A DNA stretch of 64,000 bases, taken from PALSA-505 sp963699015. Its GTDB lineage: Bacteria > Actinomycetota > Actinomycetes > Streptosporangiales > Streptosporangiaceae. The DNA lies in contig CAVOSX010000002.1 of NCBI GenBank assembly GCA_963699015.1, positions 1,116,001-1,180,000 on the forward strand. The letters run 5' to 3'. Below the pieces are notes generated by a model. The model had not been told where the DNA came from. It saw nothing but the letters and a program-made list of their open reading frames with translations, and made no database searches. Each line of letters opens with the position of its first letter. Positions within the stretch are counted from its first letter, which is position 1. A program made the translations under genes and the position numbers. Shown here one piece after another: positions 51,354 through 60,051 of the stretch.

Positions 51354-51953
51354 TCATAATTCCCCAGGTCCCGGTGACCCCGGCTGCGGTCCGTGCTGCC
51401 GCTGGTCGCGGGCCTCCTGGCGGCCGGCCTCGCGCTGCGCCCGCAGCACGTGCGGCGAGCTGCCCGGCGGGCCGTGCCCGGTCCGGCCAGGGCCGCCGGG
51501 ATGGGTGCCGAACATCCACCGGCCGAACAGCACCGCTCCCCAGGGCCCGGCCACCCACAGGAACCACAGGCCGTTCGCGCTGTGGTTGCCGATCGCGGAG
51601 ATCAGCCAGATGACGAACAGCACCAGGCTGACCGAGGCCCAGGAGGCCCATGCCGCCCGCCAGGCCGGTGACAGCCTGCCGTGCTCGCTCCGCGGCGCGA
51701 CCGGGTGCGGTGCGGGAGCGCGCGCCATCCGGCGCATGGACTCGTCGGGCAGATGGTAGAGATCGATGGCCGGCAGGTCGGCCATGAGCTTGTCGATCTC
51801 GCCGAGGGTCTTGGCCCGGTAGGCGGCATCGAGGCGCTCCTGGAACTCCTCGATGGTGAGCCTGCCCGCGGCGTGGTGCTCCCGCAGCAGCGAGGCGGCG
51901 CGATCCCGGTCATCGTCGGAGGCGCGCATCTGCGGGTTGCCCGGCATCGTCAC
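51354..51953 (-). CDS. DUF1707 / 2TM-domain membrane protein
   Basis: 199 residues from a GTG overlapping the map stop by four bases. The DUF1707 N-terminus MRASDDDRDRAASLLREHHAAGRLTIEEFQERLDAAY, then TLGEIDKLMADLP, is followed by two membrane helices (AAWASWASVSLVLFVIWLIS and LWFLWVAGPWGAVLFGRWMFG). The C-terminus is Gly/Pro/Arg-rich. DUF1707 resembles a short SHOCT-like module of unknown function found at the N-terminus of actinobacterial membrane proteins. Insertion between map and infA is not part of the usual ribosomal cluster. Confidence 0.88.
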   Translation of the reverse strand: MTMPGNPQMRASDDDRDRAASLLREHHAAGRLTIEEFQERLDAAYRAKTLGEIDKLMADLPAIDLYHLPDESMRRMARAPAPHPVAPRSEHGRLSPAWRAAWASWASVSLVLFVIWLISAIGNHSANGLWFLWVAGPWGAVLFGRWMFGTHPGGPGRTGHGPPGSSPHVLRAQREAGRQEARDQRQHGPQPGSPGPGEL

Positions 51954-52804
51954 CCCTCTCCGGACGGGCCCGGCACGCCCGCGCCGGAGACGGCGGGCTC
52001 GGCGATCGCGGCGAGCCCGCTGCGGCCGCCGTCCTCGGCGGTGAGCACCCAGGGGCCGTCCTCGGTGACCGCGACGGTGTGCTCGAAGTGCGCGGCAGGC
52101 GTCCCGTCGGCGCTGACCACGGTCCAGCCGTCATCCAGCAGCCGGGTCTGGCGCGCGCCGAGTACCAGCATGGGCTCGACGGCCAGCGTCATCCCGGGGG
52201 TGAGCAGCGGCCCGCGGCCCGGCCGGCCGTAGTTCGGCACCGCGGGGTCCATGTGCATCTCGGTGCCGATCCCGTGGCCGACGTACTCCTCGACGATCCC
52301 GTACGGCCCGGCCGCCCGCGCGCTGCGCTCCACGGCGTGCGAGATGTCGGTCAGCCTGCGGCCCGGCCTGGCCTGGGCGAGCCCGTGCCAGAGCGCCCGC
52401 TCGCACGCGGCCAGCAGGCGGCGGCGCTCGTCGCTGATCTCGCCGACACCCACCGTGAGCGCCGCATCGGCGTGCCATCCGCTGACGATGGCCCCGCAGT
52501 CGATGGAGATCACGTCGCCGGCCCGCAGCCGCCGGGCGTGGCTCGGGATGCCGTGCACGATCTCCTCGTTCACCGACGTGCAGATGGTCGCTGGATAGTC
52601 GTGGTATCCCTTGAAGGAGGGAGTAGCCCCCGCGCCGGTGATCTGCTGCTCGGCGATGGCGTCCAGGTCGGCGGTGGTGATCCCCGGCTCGGCCGCCGCG
52701 GCGAGCAGGCCCAGGGTGCGCGCGACGACCAGGCCCGCTTCCCGCATGAGATCGAGCTGCGCCCGCGTCTTTACCTGGATCGCCGGTTCGCGCCTCATCC
52801 TCAT
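51950..52804 (-). CDS. map: Methionine aminopeptidase, type I
   Basis: Removes initiator Met from nascent proteins. About 284 residues from the ATG at 52804 (ATG at 52798 is also possible; GGAGAGG lies just upstream). Metal ligands appear in ISIDCGAIVSGWHADAALTVG (two Asp), VGHGIGTEMHMDPAVPN (His), LAVEPML (Glu) and FEHTVAVTEDG (Glu region). The last 25 residues are Ala/Gly/Pro-rich. In the adk-map-infA order typical of the spc cluster. Confidence 0.96.
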   Translation of the reverse strand: MRMRREPAIQVKTRAQLDLMREAGLVVARTLGLLAAAAEPGITTADLDAIAEQQITGAGATPSFKGYHDYPATICTSVNEEIVHGIPSHARRLRAGDVISIDCGAIVSGWHADAALTVGVGEISDERRRLLAACERALWHGLAQARPGRRLTDISHAVERSARAAGPYGIVEEYVGHGIGTEMHMDPAVPNYGRPGRGPLLTPGMTLAVEPMLVLGARQTRLLDDGWTVVSADGTPAAHFEHTVAVTEDGPWVLTAEDGGRSGLAAIAEPAVSGAGVPGPSGEG

Positions 52805-52894
52805 CTGCCTCTCCGGCTTTCCGGTCCGTTCGCGCGTCTGCCTATTCAAACCTACCTTCGCCGCTGCCGCACCTGGCCGCGGCGCGGCGCCTGC

Positions 52895-53548
52895 TCAGCT
52901 GATGAACCGGCGCAGCGAGCTCAGCGCGCGGTCGGTCACCTCTTCCACCGGCCCCGTAGCGTCGAGGCCCAGCAGGATCCCCTGGTCAGCGTAGTAAGCA
53001 ATCAGCGGGGCCGTCTGATCCTGGTACACCTCGAGCCGGTGCCTGATCGTCTCCTCGCGGTCGTCATCGCGCTGGAACAGCTCGCTGCCGTCGTCGTCGC
53101 AGGTGTCGTCGCGGGCCGGCGGGTCGAACAGCACGTGCCAGACCCGCCCGCACTGATGGCAGGTGCGCCGGCCAGACAGCCGGCGCACCACCTCGTCGTC
53201 GTCCACCACCAGCTCGAGGACGGTGTCCAGCCTGGTCTCCCACTCCGACAGCATCTTCTCGAGCGTCTCCGCCTGCGGTACGTTCCGCGGGAAGCCGTCG
53301 AGCAGGAAGCCCTCCTGCGTGTCGTCCTCGGACAGCCGGTCCCTGACCATCGCGATCGTGACCTCGTCGGGCACCAGGTCGCCGCGTCCCATGTAGTCCC
53401 TGGCCTGGCGCCCGAGCACCGTCCCGTGGCTCACGTTGAAGCGGAAGATATCACCTGTCGAAATCTTCGGGATCGCCAGGTGCGATGCGATGAACTGGGC
53501 CTGCGTCCCCTTGCCCGCACCGGGAGGCCCGACAAGGACGATGCGCAC
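52895..53548 (-). CDS. adk: Adenylate kinase with zinc-type LID
   Basis: 217 residues interconverting AMP, ADP and ATP. MRIVLVGPPGAGKGTQAQFIASHL is the P-loop, DGFPRNVPQAE is the AMP-side Asp-Gly-Phe-Pro-Arg, and the LID has CHQC and, after about 16 residues, CDDD, the Cys-Cys-Cys-Asp zinc site of many Gram-positive enzymes. Follows secY by three bases. Confidence 0.97.
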   Translation of the reverse strand: MRIVLVGPPGAGKGTQAQFIASHLAIPKISTGDIFRFNVSHGTVLGRQARDYMGRGDLVPDEVTIAMVRDRLSEDDTQEGFLLDGFPRNVPQAETLEKMLSEWETRLDTVLELVVDDDEVVRRLSGRRTCHQCGRVWHVLFDPPARDDTCDDDGSELFQRDDDREETIRHRLEVYQDQTAPLIAYYADQGILLGLDATGPVEEVTDRALSSLRRFIS

Positions 53549-53551
53549 GGC

Positions 53552-54865
53552 CTACCTAAGGAAGCCCTCGTAGTTGCGCTGCTGGAGCTGGCTTTCGATC
53601 TGCTTCACGGTGTCCAGGCCGACTCCGACGGCGATGAGGATCGTTGTCCCGCCGAACGGGATCGTGTTGCCCACGCCCACGAACGCGAACGCGATCATGG
53701 GGATGAGGGCGACGAATCCCAGGTACGGCGCGCCGGCCGCGGTGAGCCTGGACAGCACGTACTGGAGGTACTCGGCCGTGGGCCGGCCCGGTCTGATGCC
53801 GGGAATGAAGCCGCCGTACTTCTTCATGTTGTCCGCGACCTTCGTCGGGTTGAACGTGATCGACACGTAGAAGTAGGTGAAGAACACGATCAGCACGAAG
53901 AACAGGCCGATGTAGAACGCCGAGTTCTGCTGGACCAGGTGCGTGTCGATCCACGTCACCCAGCCCTGCGGGTGCGCGCTGTTGCCGAACAGCGAGGAGA
54001 GCAGCTGCGGGATGTACAGCAGCGATGAGGCGAAGATGATGGGGATGACGCCGGCCTGGTTTACCTTCATCGGGATGTAGGTGGATGTGCCGCCGTACAT
54101 GCGCCGGCCCACCATCCGTTTCGCGTACTGGACCGGGATCCGGCGCTGCGCCTGTTCCATGAACACGATGAAGCCGATGATGGCGATCCCGACAAGGACC
54201 ACGATGGTCAGCGCGAACGCGCCCTTGGCCTGGTAGATGCTGCCGAGCTCGCTGGGGAACACCGCGATCACCTGGGTGAAGATCATCAGCGAGATCCCGT
54301 TGCCCACGCCGCGGTCGGTGATGAGCTCGCCCAGCCACATGATCACCGCGGTGCCGGCCGTCATCGTGATCACCATCGTGACCACGGTGAACACGTTGTC
54401 GTTGATCAGCAGCGAGCTCGAGCAGGACGTGAACAGCCGGCCCGACCTGGCCAGCGCGACGATGCCGGTGGACTGCAGGATGGCCAGCCCGACGGTCAGG
54501 TACCGGGTGTACTGGGTGATCTTCGCAGTGCCCGACTGCCCCTCGTCCTGCAGCGTCTCCAGCCGCGGGATGACCACGGCGAGCAGCTGCATGATGATGC
54601 TCGCGGTGATGTAGGGCATGATGCCCAGCGCGAATACCGTCAGCCTCAGCAGCGCGCCGCCGCTGAACAGGTTGACCAGCTGGTAAATGTTCGCGCTGCC
54701 GCCGCTCGTGGTAGCAGCGCTGACGCACCTGTTCACGGCCTTCACCGAGATGCCGGGCGTGGGCAGTGTCGACCCCAGCCGGAAGACGGCGATGATGAAC
54801 AGGGTGAAGAGCAGCTTCCTTCGCAGGTCGGGGGTTCGGAACGCCCGCAGGAACGCGGTCAGCAT
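53552..54865 (-). CDS. secY: Preprotein translocase subunit SecY
   Basis: 437 residues, the channel of the Sec translocon, with ten membrane helices. The N-terminus KLLFTLFIIAVFRLGSTLPTPG, the plug-region GGALLRLTVFALGIMPYITASIIMQLL, and the cytoplasmic loops (AKRMVGRRMYGG, TFNPTKVADNMKKYGGFIPG) that bind SecA and ribosomes are intact. A 166-bp gap upstream with a possible TAGACC box and GAGGAC before the ATG suggests an internal promoter. Confidence 0.98.
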   Translation of the reverse strand: MLTAFLRAFRTPDLRRKLLFTLFIIAVFRLGSTLPTPGISVKAVNRCVSAATTSGGSANIYQLVNLFSGGALLRLTVFALGIMPYITASIIMQLLAVVIPRLETLQDEGQSGTAKITQYTRYLTVGLAILQSTGIVALARSGRLFTSCSSSLLINDNVFTVVTMVITMTAGTAVIMWLGELITDRGVGNGISLMIFTQVIAVFPSELGSIYQAKGAFALTIVVLVGIAIIGFIVFMEQAQRRIPVQYAKRMVGRRMYGGTSTYIPMKVNQAGVIPIIFASSLLYIPQLLSSLFGNSAHPQGWVTWIDTHLVQQNSAFYIGLFFVLIVFFTYFYVSITFNPTKVADNMKKYGGFIPGIRPGRPTAEYLQYVLSRLTAAGAPYLGFVALIPMIAFAFVGVGNTIPFGGTTILIAVGVGLDTVKQIESQLQQRNYEGFLR

Positions 54866-55031
54866 GCGCCGTCCTCGGATCGAAGGGTCACGGTCTAGTG
54901 TGCTGGGTCCCCGCCAATGGCGGCCGGTCGCAGTCTAACCCGCTCGGCGCACTCTAACAGCCGCCAGCATCGGGCCGGTAGCCTGCGACGGGCCCGCGGC
55001 CCGGCGGGAGTCAGAGCGTCCGGGCATGCTC

Positions 55032-55517
55032 TCACAGCTTCGTCGCTGATCCTCCGGCGGCTTCGATCTTCTGGATGGCCGAAGCGGAGAAGGCGTGCGC
55101 GCTTACCCGCAGCCCCTGCGTAACGTCGCCGTTGCCGAGCACCTTGACCAGCTGCCCGGGGCGTACCGCGCCCCTGGCGGCAAGGTCATCGGGGGTGACG
55201 TCGCCGCCCTGCGGGTACAGCTCGGCGAGCCGGCCCGTGTTGACCACCTGGTAGGAGGTCTTGAACAGTGCGTTGGAGAAGCCCCTCAGCTGCGGGATCC
55301 TGCGGTGCAGCGGCATCTGGCCGCCCTCGAACCTGGCCGGGACGCTGCCCCGGGCCTTGGTGCCCTTGGTCCCGCGTCCGGCGGTCTTGCCCTTCGAAGC
55401 CTCGCCGCGACCCACCCGGGTGCGGTCGACGCGGGAACCCGGCGCCGGCCTGAGGTGATGAAGCCTCAGTCCTGCCCGGCCCGGGCGGTCGGCACCTGCC
55501 TGGTCGGTGCCAGCCAT
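55032..55517 (-). CDS. rplO: 50S ribosomal protein L15
   Basis: 161 residues. LHHLRPAPGSRVDRTRVGRGEASKGKTAGRGTKG is the basic N-terminal arm, and FEGGQMPLHRRIPQLRGFSN and VKVLGNGDVTQGLRVSAHAFSASA form the globular part. A 15-residue Ala/Gly/Arg-rich N-terminal addition precedes the family start. Confidence 0.97.
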   Translation of the reverse strand: MAGTDQAGADRPGRAGLRLHHLRPAPGSRVDRTRVGRGEASKGKTAGRGTKGTKARGSVPARFEGGQMPLHRRIPQLRGFSNALFKTSYQVVNTGRLAELYPQGGDVTPDDLAARGAVRPGQLVKVLGNGDVTQGLRVSAHAFSASAIQKIEAAGGSATKL

Positions 55518-55518
55518 G

Positions 55519-55701
55519 TCAGTCCACCTCCTCGACGGTCACCAGGTGGCGTACCGTCTTGATCATCCCGCGGAATTCGGGCTTGTCGTCCTTGACGACG
55601 ACATCGCCGATCCGCTTGAGTCCGAGCGACCGGAGCGAGGCCCGCTGGTTGCGGGTGCCGCCGATGGCCGACCGCTGCTGCGTGACCTTCAGCTGTGCCA
55701 T
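55519..55701 (-). CDS. rpmD: 50S ribosomal protein L30
   Basis: 60 residues: LKVTQQRSAIGGTRNQRASLRSLGLKRIGDVVV, then GMIKTVRHLVTVEEVD. Complete. The ATG at 55710 would add three residues. Its stop codon is one base from the rplO start codon. Confidence 0.97.
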   Translation of the reverse strand: MAQLKVTQQRSAIGGTRNQRASLRSLGLKRIGDVVVKDDKPEFRGMIKTVRHLVTVEEVD

Positions 55702-55718
55702 GGATGCCATCCCCTCGC

Positions 55719-56318
55719 TCAGCTGGCGCCGGCGGCGGCGCGCGCCCTGAGCATGGCCGCCGGGGCGACGTCCTCGATCGGCAGCCCGCGCTTGGCAGCG
55801 ATCTCCTCCGGCCGGTTCAGGCTCTTCAGCGCGGACACGGTGGCGTGCACCACGTTGATCGAGTTCGATGACCCGAGGGACCGGGACAGCACGTCCCGTA
55901 TCCCGGCGCACTCGAGCACGGCACGCACCGGGCCGCCGGCGATGACACCGGTTCCCGGGCTGGCCGGCTTCAGCAGCACCACTCCGGCTGCCTCTTCGCC
56001 TTGCACGGTGTGCGGGATCGTGCCCGCGATGCGGGGCACCTTGAAGAAGCTCTTCTTGGCTTCCTCGACGCCCTTGGCTATCGCCGCGGGCACCTCCTTG
56101 GCCTTGCCGTATCCTACGCCGACCATGCCGTTGCCGTCGCCGACAACGACCAGCGCGGTGAAGCTGAACCGCCGGCCGCCCTTGACCACCTTGGCCACCC
56201 TGTTGATGGTGACCACGCGCTCCAGGTATGCGGCCGACTTGTCGGCGGCACCGCCGCGACGGTCGTCACGGCGGTCACGCCGTTCGCCGCCGCCGCCGCG
56301 CCGCGTTGTCGGTGGCAT
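55719..56318 (-). CDS. rpsE: 30S ribosomal protein S5
   Basis: 199 residues: YLERVVTINRVAKVVKGGRRFSFTALVVVGDGNGMVGVGYGKAKEVP and GTGVIAGGPVRAVLECAGIRDVLSRSLGSSN are diagnostic. Involved in decoding accuracy at the mRNA entry site. The first 25 residues are Arg/Gly-rich. Confidence 0.98.
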   Translation of the reverse strand: MPPTTRRGGGGERRDRRDDRRGGAADKSAAYLERVVTINRVAKVVKGGRRFSFTALVVVGDGNGMVGVGYGKAKEVPAAIAKGVEEAKKSFFKVPRIAGTIPHTVQGEEAAGVVLLKPASPGTGVIAGGPVRAVLECAGIRDVLSRSLGSSNSINVVHATVSALKSLNRPEEIAAKRGLPIEDVAPAAMLRARAAAGAS

Positions 56319-56363
56319 CAGTTCGTCCTCTTCTCGTTGTTTGCTCTCATCCGGGCCGCCCGC

Positions 56364-56774
56364 TCAGAACGCCAGTCCGCCCTCGCGGGCGCCCTCGGCG
56401 AGCGCCGCGACGCGGCCGTGGTAGCGGTGGCCGGCCCGGTCGAATACCGCGGCGGTAACGCCGGCCTCGGCGGCCCGCCGGGCCAGCAGCTCACCCACCT
56501 GGCGGGCCTTGGCCTTCTTGTCTGCGTTGCTGCCCCTGACGGTCTCGTCCAGGCTGGACGCGGACGCCAGGGTATGGCCGGCGGCGTCGTCGATCAGCTG
56601 GGCGAAGATGTGCCGCGCCGACCTGGTCACCACCAGGCGGGGCCGCACCGCCGCTCCCGTCACCTGCTTGCGCACCCGCATGTGCCGCCGGGCCCGCGAG
56701 GCGGCGCGGCTACGGCGGCCGTCCGCGCGCGGACCGCCCCTGCGGCGGTCCGTCCTGATCTGTGTGCCAGCCAT
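56364..56774 (-). CDS. rplR: 50S ribosomal protein L18
   Basis: 136 residues, a 5S rRNA binder: RARRHMRVRKQVTGAAVRPRLVVTRSARHIFAQLIDDAAGHTLASASS, then KARQVGELLARRAAEAGVTAAVFDRAGHRYHGRVAALAEGAREGGLAF. A 28-residue Arg-rich N-terminal extension precedes the conserved part. Confidence 0.98.
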   Translation of the reverse strand: MAGTQIRTDRRRGGPRADGRRSRAASRARRHMRVRKQVTGAAVRPRLVVTRSARHIFAQLIDDAAGHTLASASSLDETVRGSNADKKAKARQVGELLARRAAEAGVTAAVFDRAGHRYHGRVAALAEGAREGGLAF

Positions 56775-56777
56775 GCC

Positions 56778-57314
56778 TTACTTCCCAGCCTTCCCGACCT
56801 TGCGGCGGACCTGCTCGCCCTGATACCGGACGCCCTTGCCCTTGTACGGATCCGGCTTGCGCAGCTTACGGATGTTCGCGGCGATTTCGCCTACCTGCTG
56901 CTTGTCGATGCCCTCGACCACGAACCTGGTCGGGGCCTCGACCCGGAAGCTGATGCCGTCCGGCGGCGCCACGTTCACCGGGTGGCTGAAGCCCAGGGAG
57001 AACTCCAGATCCTTGCCCCGGGCCTGGACCCGGTAGCCGACGCCGACGATCTCCAGTGTCTTGCTGTAGCCCTCGGTCACGCCGGTGATCATGTTGGCGA
57101 TGAGCGAGCGGGACAGGCCGTGCAGGGCCCGGATCTCCCCCTCGTCGTTCGGCCGCGTCACGGTCAGCACTCCGTCTGACTGCGACACGTCGATCGGCGC
57201 GGCCACGGTGTGCTGGAGCGTGCCCTTCGGGCCCGTCACGGTGACCTCGCGGCCGTCGATCGTGACGGTGACCCCGCTGGGAACGCTCACGGGCATCCGT
57301 CCGATTCTCGACAT
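56778..57314 (-). CDS. rplF: 50S ribosomal protein L6
   Basis: 178 residues: SRIGRMPVSVPSGVTVTIDGREVTVTGPKG at the N-terminus and RVQARGKDLEFSLGFSHPV and KLRKPDPYKGKGVRYQGE in the C-terminal repeat that contacts the sarcin-ricin loop region. Normal length. Confidence 0.98.
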   Translation of the reverse strand: MSRIGRMPVSVPSGVTVTIDGREVTVTGPKGTLQHTVAAPIDVSQSDGVLTVTRPNDEGEIRALHGLSRSLIANMITGVTEGYSKTLEIVGVGYRVQARGKDLEFSLGFSHPVNVAPPDGISFRVEAPTRFVVEGIDKQQVGEIAANIRKLRKPDPYKGKGVRYQGEQVRRKVGKAGK

Positions 57315-57326
57315 CGAGCCTCTCCC

Positions 57327-57725
57327 TTACCAGACGTAGGCGAGGACTTCCCCGCCCACGCCGCTCTTGCTCGCCTGCTTGTCCGTCATGAGCCCGCCCG
57401 AGGTCGAGATGATCGCGATCCCCAGGCCGCCCAGCACCCGCGGCAGGCCGTCCTTCTTCGCGTACACCCGCAGTCCCGGCTTCGAGACGCGCTTGATCCC
57501 GGCGATCGACCGCTCCCTGGAGGGGCCGAACTTGAGCGACAGGACGAGGTTCTTGCCGACCTCGGCATCCTCCACGCGCCAGCCCGCGATGTAACCCTGC
57601 TGCTGGAGGATTTCCGCGATGTGCACCTTGATCTTCGAGTACGGCATGCCGGTGGTGTCGTGGTACGCCGAATTTGCGTTCCGCAGACGCGTCAGCATGT
57701 CTGCGATCGGGTCGGTCATTGTCAT
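57327..57725 (-). CDS. rpsH: 30S ribosomal protein S8
   Basis: 132 residues: DPIADMLTRLRNANSAYHDTTGMPYSKIK, then ISTSGGLMTDKQASKSGVGGEVLAYVW. Primary 16S rRNA binder. A gap of about 130 bp separates it from rpsZ upstream, larger than elsewhere in this cluster. Confidence 0.98.
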   Translation of the reverse strand: MTMTDPIADMLTRLRNANSAYHDTTGMPYSKIKVHIAEILQQQGYIAGWRVEDAEVGKNLVLSLKFGPSRERSIAGIKRVSKPGLRVYAKKDGLPRVLGGLGIAIISTSGGLMTDKQASKSGVGGEVLAYVW

Positions 57726-57854
57726 GGCCTCGTGGCCCTCCTCACCGGGGTTTCCCGGCTGGCCCGCAGGCCGGCCGGGACCTCCGGCGTGGTCGCCGGG
57801 CGCGTCGCGCCCGTGGTGTTCTTCTTCATGGGGTGGGATCTGGCCGCCGCCGGG

Positions 57855-58040
57855 CTACCAGCTGGACTTGGTGATGCCGGGCAGCTCGCCGCGGTGTGCC
57901 ATCATCCGGAAGCAGATGCGGCACAGCCCGAACCGCCGGTAGACCGCGCGCGGCCGCCCGCAGCGCGTGCACCGCGTGTACCCGCGCACCTTGAACTTGG
58001 GCGTCCGGTTCGCCTTGGCGATCAGCGCCTTCTTCGCCAA
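57855..58040 (-). CDS. rpsZ: 30S ribosomal protein S14, type Z
   Basis: 61 residues with the zinc knuckle YTRCTRCGRPRAVYRRFGLCRICFR (Cys-x2-Cys ... Cys-x2-Cys). The family starts MAKKALI; here the first codon is TTG at 58040, with GAGGAG six bases upstream, and no ATG or GTG fits. The final residues GELPGITKSSW are standard. Confidence 0.96.
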   Translation of the reverse strand: MAKKALIAKANRTPKFKVRGYTRCTRCGRPRAVYRRFGLCRICFRMMAHRGELPGITKSSW

Positions 58041-58050
58041 CTTCTGCTCC

Positions 58051-58734
58051 TCAGCCTTCTCTGAACGGGAATCCGAGCCGCCGCAGCAGCGAACGGCCCT
58101 CTTCGTCATTGGTCGCGGTGGTGACGACGGTGACGTCCATGCCCCGCTGCCGGTCCACCTGGTCGGGATCGACCTCATGGAACATGAGCTGCTCCGTCAG
58201 GCCGAACGTGTAGTTGCCGCGGCCGTCGAACTGCCGGTCGCTCAGCCCGCGGAAGTCACGGATACGGGGCAGGGCGATCGACAGCAGCCGGTCGCAGAAC
58301 TCCCACATCCGGTCGCCGCGCAGCGTCACGTGCGCGCCGATCGGCATGCCCTCACGCAGCTTAAACTGGGCCACCGACTTCTTCGCCCGGGCTACGGCGG
58401 GCTTCTGGCCGGTGATCAGGGACAGGTCCCGCACCGCGCCGTCGATCAGCTTGGCGTCCCTGGCCGCCTCGCCCACGCCCATGTTGACCACGATCTTGGA
58501 CAACCCGGGGACCTGCATGACATTGCGGTAGCTGAACTCCTCGCGCAACGCCGGCGCGATCTCGGACAGGTAGCGCTCCCTCAGCCGCGGCCGCGGCGGC
58601 GCCTGCACCCCGGCGTCCCCCGGGGCAGCGTCGCCGGACCGGGTGCCGGCCTGGCCCGCGTCCGTTCCGGATCCCTGGTTCCTGCCCCTGGATCCCCGGG
58701 CCGGGGCGGCCGGATCGGTTGTCTTGGCTGCCAT
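58051..58734 (-). CDS. rplE: 50S ribosomal protein L5 with N-terminal extension
   Basis: 227 residues. The L5 body starts near residue 48 (PRLRERYLSEIAPALREEFSYRNVMQVPGLSKIVVNMGVGEA) and includes KSVAQFKLREGMPIGAHVTLRG and DVTVVTTATNDEEGRSLL. The first 47 residues are Gly/Ala/Pro-rich and are not part of the family. Binds 5S rRNA and the P-site tRNA. The start codon overlaps the rplX stop by one base. Confidence 0.97.
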   Translation of the reverse strand: MAAKTTDPAAPARGSRGRNQGSGTDAGQAGTRSGDAAPGDAGVQAPPRPRLRERYLSEIAPALREEFSYRNVMQVPGLSKIVVNMGVGEAARDAKLIDGAVRDLSLITGQKPAVARAKKSVAQFKLREGMPIGAHVTLRGDRMWEFCDRLLSIALPRIRDFRGLSDRQFDGRGNYTFGLTEQLMFHEVDPDQVDRQRGMDVTVVTTATNDEEGRSLLRRLGFPFREG

Positions 58735-59072
58735 CAGATGTCCTTGCCACCCGGACGAATGGTCCGGATCTTGTTGCCGTCCTCGTCGAACCGGTAGCCG
58801 GCGCGGGCGGGCTTCTTGGTCTCCGGGTCGATCAGCTGCACGTTGCTCACGTGCACCGGGGCTTCCTGGTGGACGATGCCGCCCTCCTTGGCACCCCGGA
58901 TCCCCTGATGGGTGACCTTGGTGTTCTTCTTGATCATGTTGACACCCTGGACCAGGACCTTGTCGCGGTCCGGGTAGGCCACGATGACGGTGCCCTCCAG
59001 GCCACGGTCGGCGCCGGCCACCACGATCACGTGATCGCCCTTCTTGATCTTCATGCCCTTACCCCGCGCCAT
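58734..59072 (-). CDS. rplX: 50S ribosomal protein L24
   Basis: 112 residues from the ATG at 59072, which has GGAGGT six bases upstream: MKIKKGDHVIVVAGADRGLEGTVI, NMIKKNTKVTHQGIRGAKEGGIVHQEAPVHVSNVQLIDP and TRIGYRF-like AGYRFDEDGNKIRTIRPGGKDI. Initiates 50S assembly. Overlaps the rplN stop. Confidence 0.97.
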   Translation of the reverse strand: MARGKGMKIKKGDHVIVVAGADRGLEGTVIVAYPDRDKVLVQGVNMIKKNTKVTHQGIRGAKEGGIVHQEAPVHVSNVQLIDPETKKPARAGYRFDEDGNKIRTIRPGGKDI

Positions 59073-59440
59073 CACAGCACCTCCGGTGCGAGCGAGATGA
59101 TCCGCATGAAGCGCTTCTCCCTGAGCTCACGGCCGACAGGGCCGAAGATCCGGGTCCCGCGGGGGTCCCCGCCGTCCCTGATCAGCACCGCGGCGTTCTC
59201 GTCGAAGCGGATGTAGGAGCCGTCAACGCGGCGGCGCTCCTTGCGGGTGCGCACCACGACGGCCTTGACCACGTCGCCCCGCTTCACGCCCGCGCCGGGA
59301 AGGGCATCCTTCACCGTCGCCACGATGACGTCACCGATGCCCGCGTATCGCCGGCCCGAGCCGCCGAGCACGCGGATGCACAAGATCTCCTTGGCTCCGG
59401 TGTTGTCGGCGACCTTGAGCCGCGACTCCTGCTGGATCAC
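59072..59440 (-). CDS. rplN: 50S ribosomal protein L14
   Basis: 122 residues, unmodified family length: MIQQESRLKVADNTGAKEILCIRVLGGSGRRYAGIGD and RTRKERRRVDGSYIRFDENAAVLI. Confidence 0.98.
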   Translation of the reverse strand: MIQQESRLKVADNTGAKEILCIRVLGGSGRRYAGIGDVIVATVKDALPGAGVKRGDVVKAVVVRTRKERRRVDGSYIRFDENAAVLIRDGGDPRGTRIFGPVGRELREKRFMRIISLAPEVL

Positions 59441-59489
59441 GTCAACTCCTGCTTCTTCAGTCCGGCCGGCTGGCCGGCTAGTTGCCTTA

Positions 59490-59789
59490 CTACTTGGCCT
59501 TCTCCAGGATTTTCGCCACTCGCCACCGCTTGGTCGCGGACAGCGGCCTGGTCTCCATGAGCAGCACGCGGTCGCCGACGCCGCAGGCGTTCTCGGCGTC
59601 GTGCGCTGTGTACTTCTTGGTGCGCCGGATGACCTTGCCGTACTTGGGGTGCTTCACCCGGTCCTCGGTGAGGACCACGACGGTCTTGTCCATCTTGCCG
59701 CCGACCACGAGCCCCTCACGGAGCTTACGGTAGCCGCGGCCGGGGCCGGCCTGGCCGGCCTGCGGGTCGCCCGGCTGTGCGTCACTCAC
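59490..59789 (-). CDS. rpsQ: 30S ribosomal protein S17
   Basis: 99 residues from the GTG at 59789, which overlaps the rpmC stop. The S17 body starts near residue 20 (YRKLREGLVVGGKMDKTVVVLTEDRVKHPKYGKVIRRTKKYTAHDA) and ends TRPLSATKRWRVAKILEKAK. The first 19 residues are a short Gly/Ala extension. Confidence 0.97.
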   Translation of the reverse strand: MSDAQPGDPQAGQAGPGRGYRKLREGLVVGGKMDKTVVVLTEDRVKHPKYGKVIRRTKKYTAHDAENACGVGDRVLLMETRPLSATKRWRVAKILEKAK

Positions 59790-60051
59790 TATCCTGTGCC
59801 TCCTCGGGCTGTGCTTCCTCGAGTTCCGCCTCGTCGATGAGGGTGACGATGCCGAGCTCACGCTCCCGCTTGACCGTGTAGATCCGGGCGATGTCGCGGC
59901 GGACGGCGCGCAGCCGCCCGTGGCTTTCCAGCTGTCCGGTGGCCGCCTGGAAGCGGAGGTTGAACAGCTCCGCCTTCGCCTCGGCCAGCTTGATGTCGAG
60001 CTCATCCTCGGTCTGGGTCCGCAGCTGGGTGGCGGTAATGCCGGTCGCCAT
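59782..60051 (-). CDS. rpmC: 50S ribosomal protein L29
   Basis: 89 residues: LRTQTEDELDIKLAEAKAELFNLRFQAATGQLESHGRLRAVRRDIARIYTVKRERELG is the two-helix L29. A Glu-rich C-terminal tail of about 20 residues is added. The ATG at 60051 overlaps the rplP stop; a GTG at 60054 is also in frame. Confidence 0.97.
   Translation of the reverse strand: MATGITATQLRTQTEDELDIKLAEAKAELFNLRFQAATGQLESHGRLRAVRRDIARIYTVKRERELGIVTLIDEAELEEAQPEEAQDSE

Noticed and set aside
52079..54028. 649-residue plus-strand open frame
   Set aside because: Antisense to map, adk and secY, all unambiguous on the minus strand.
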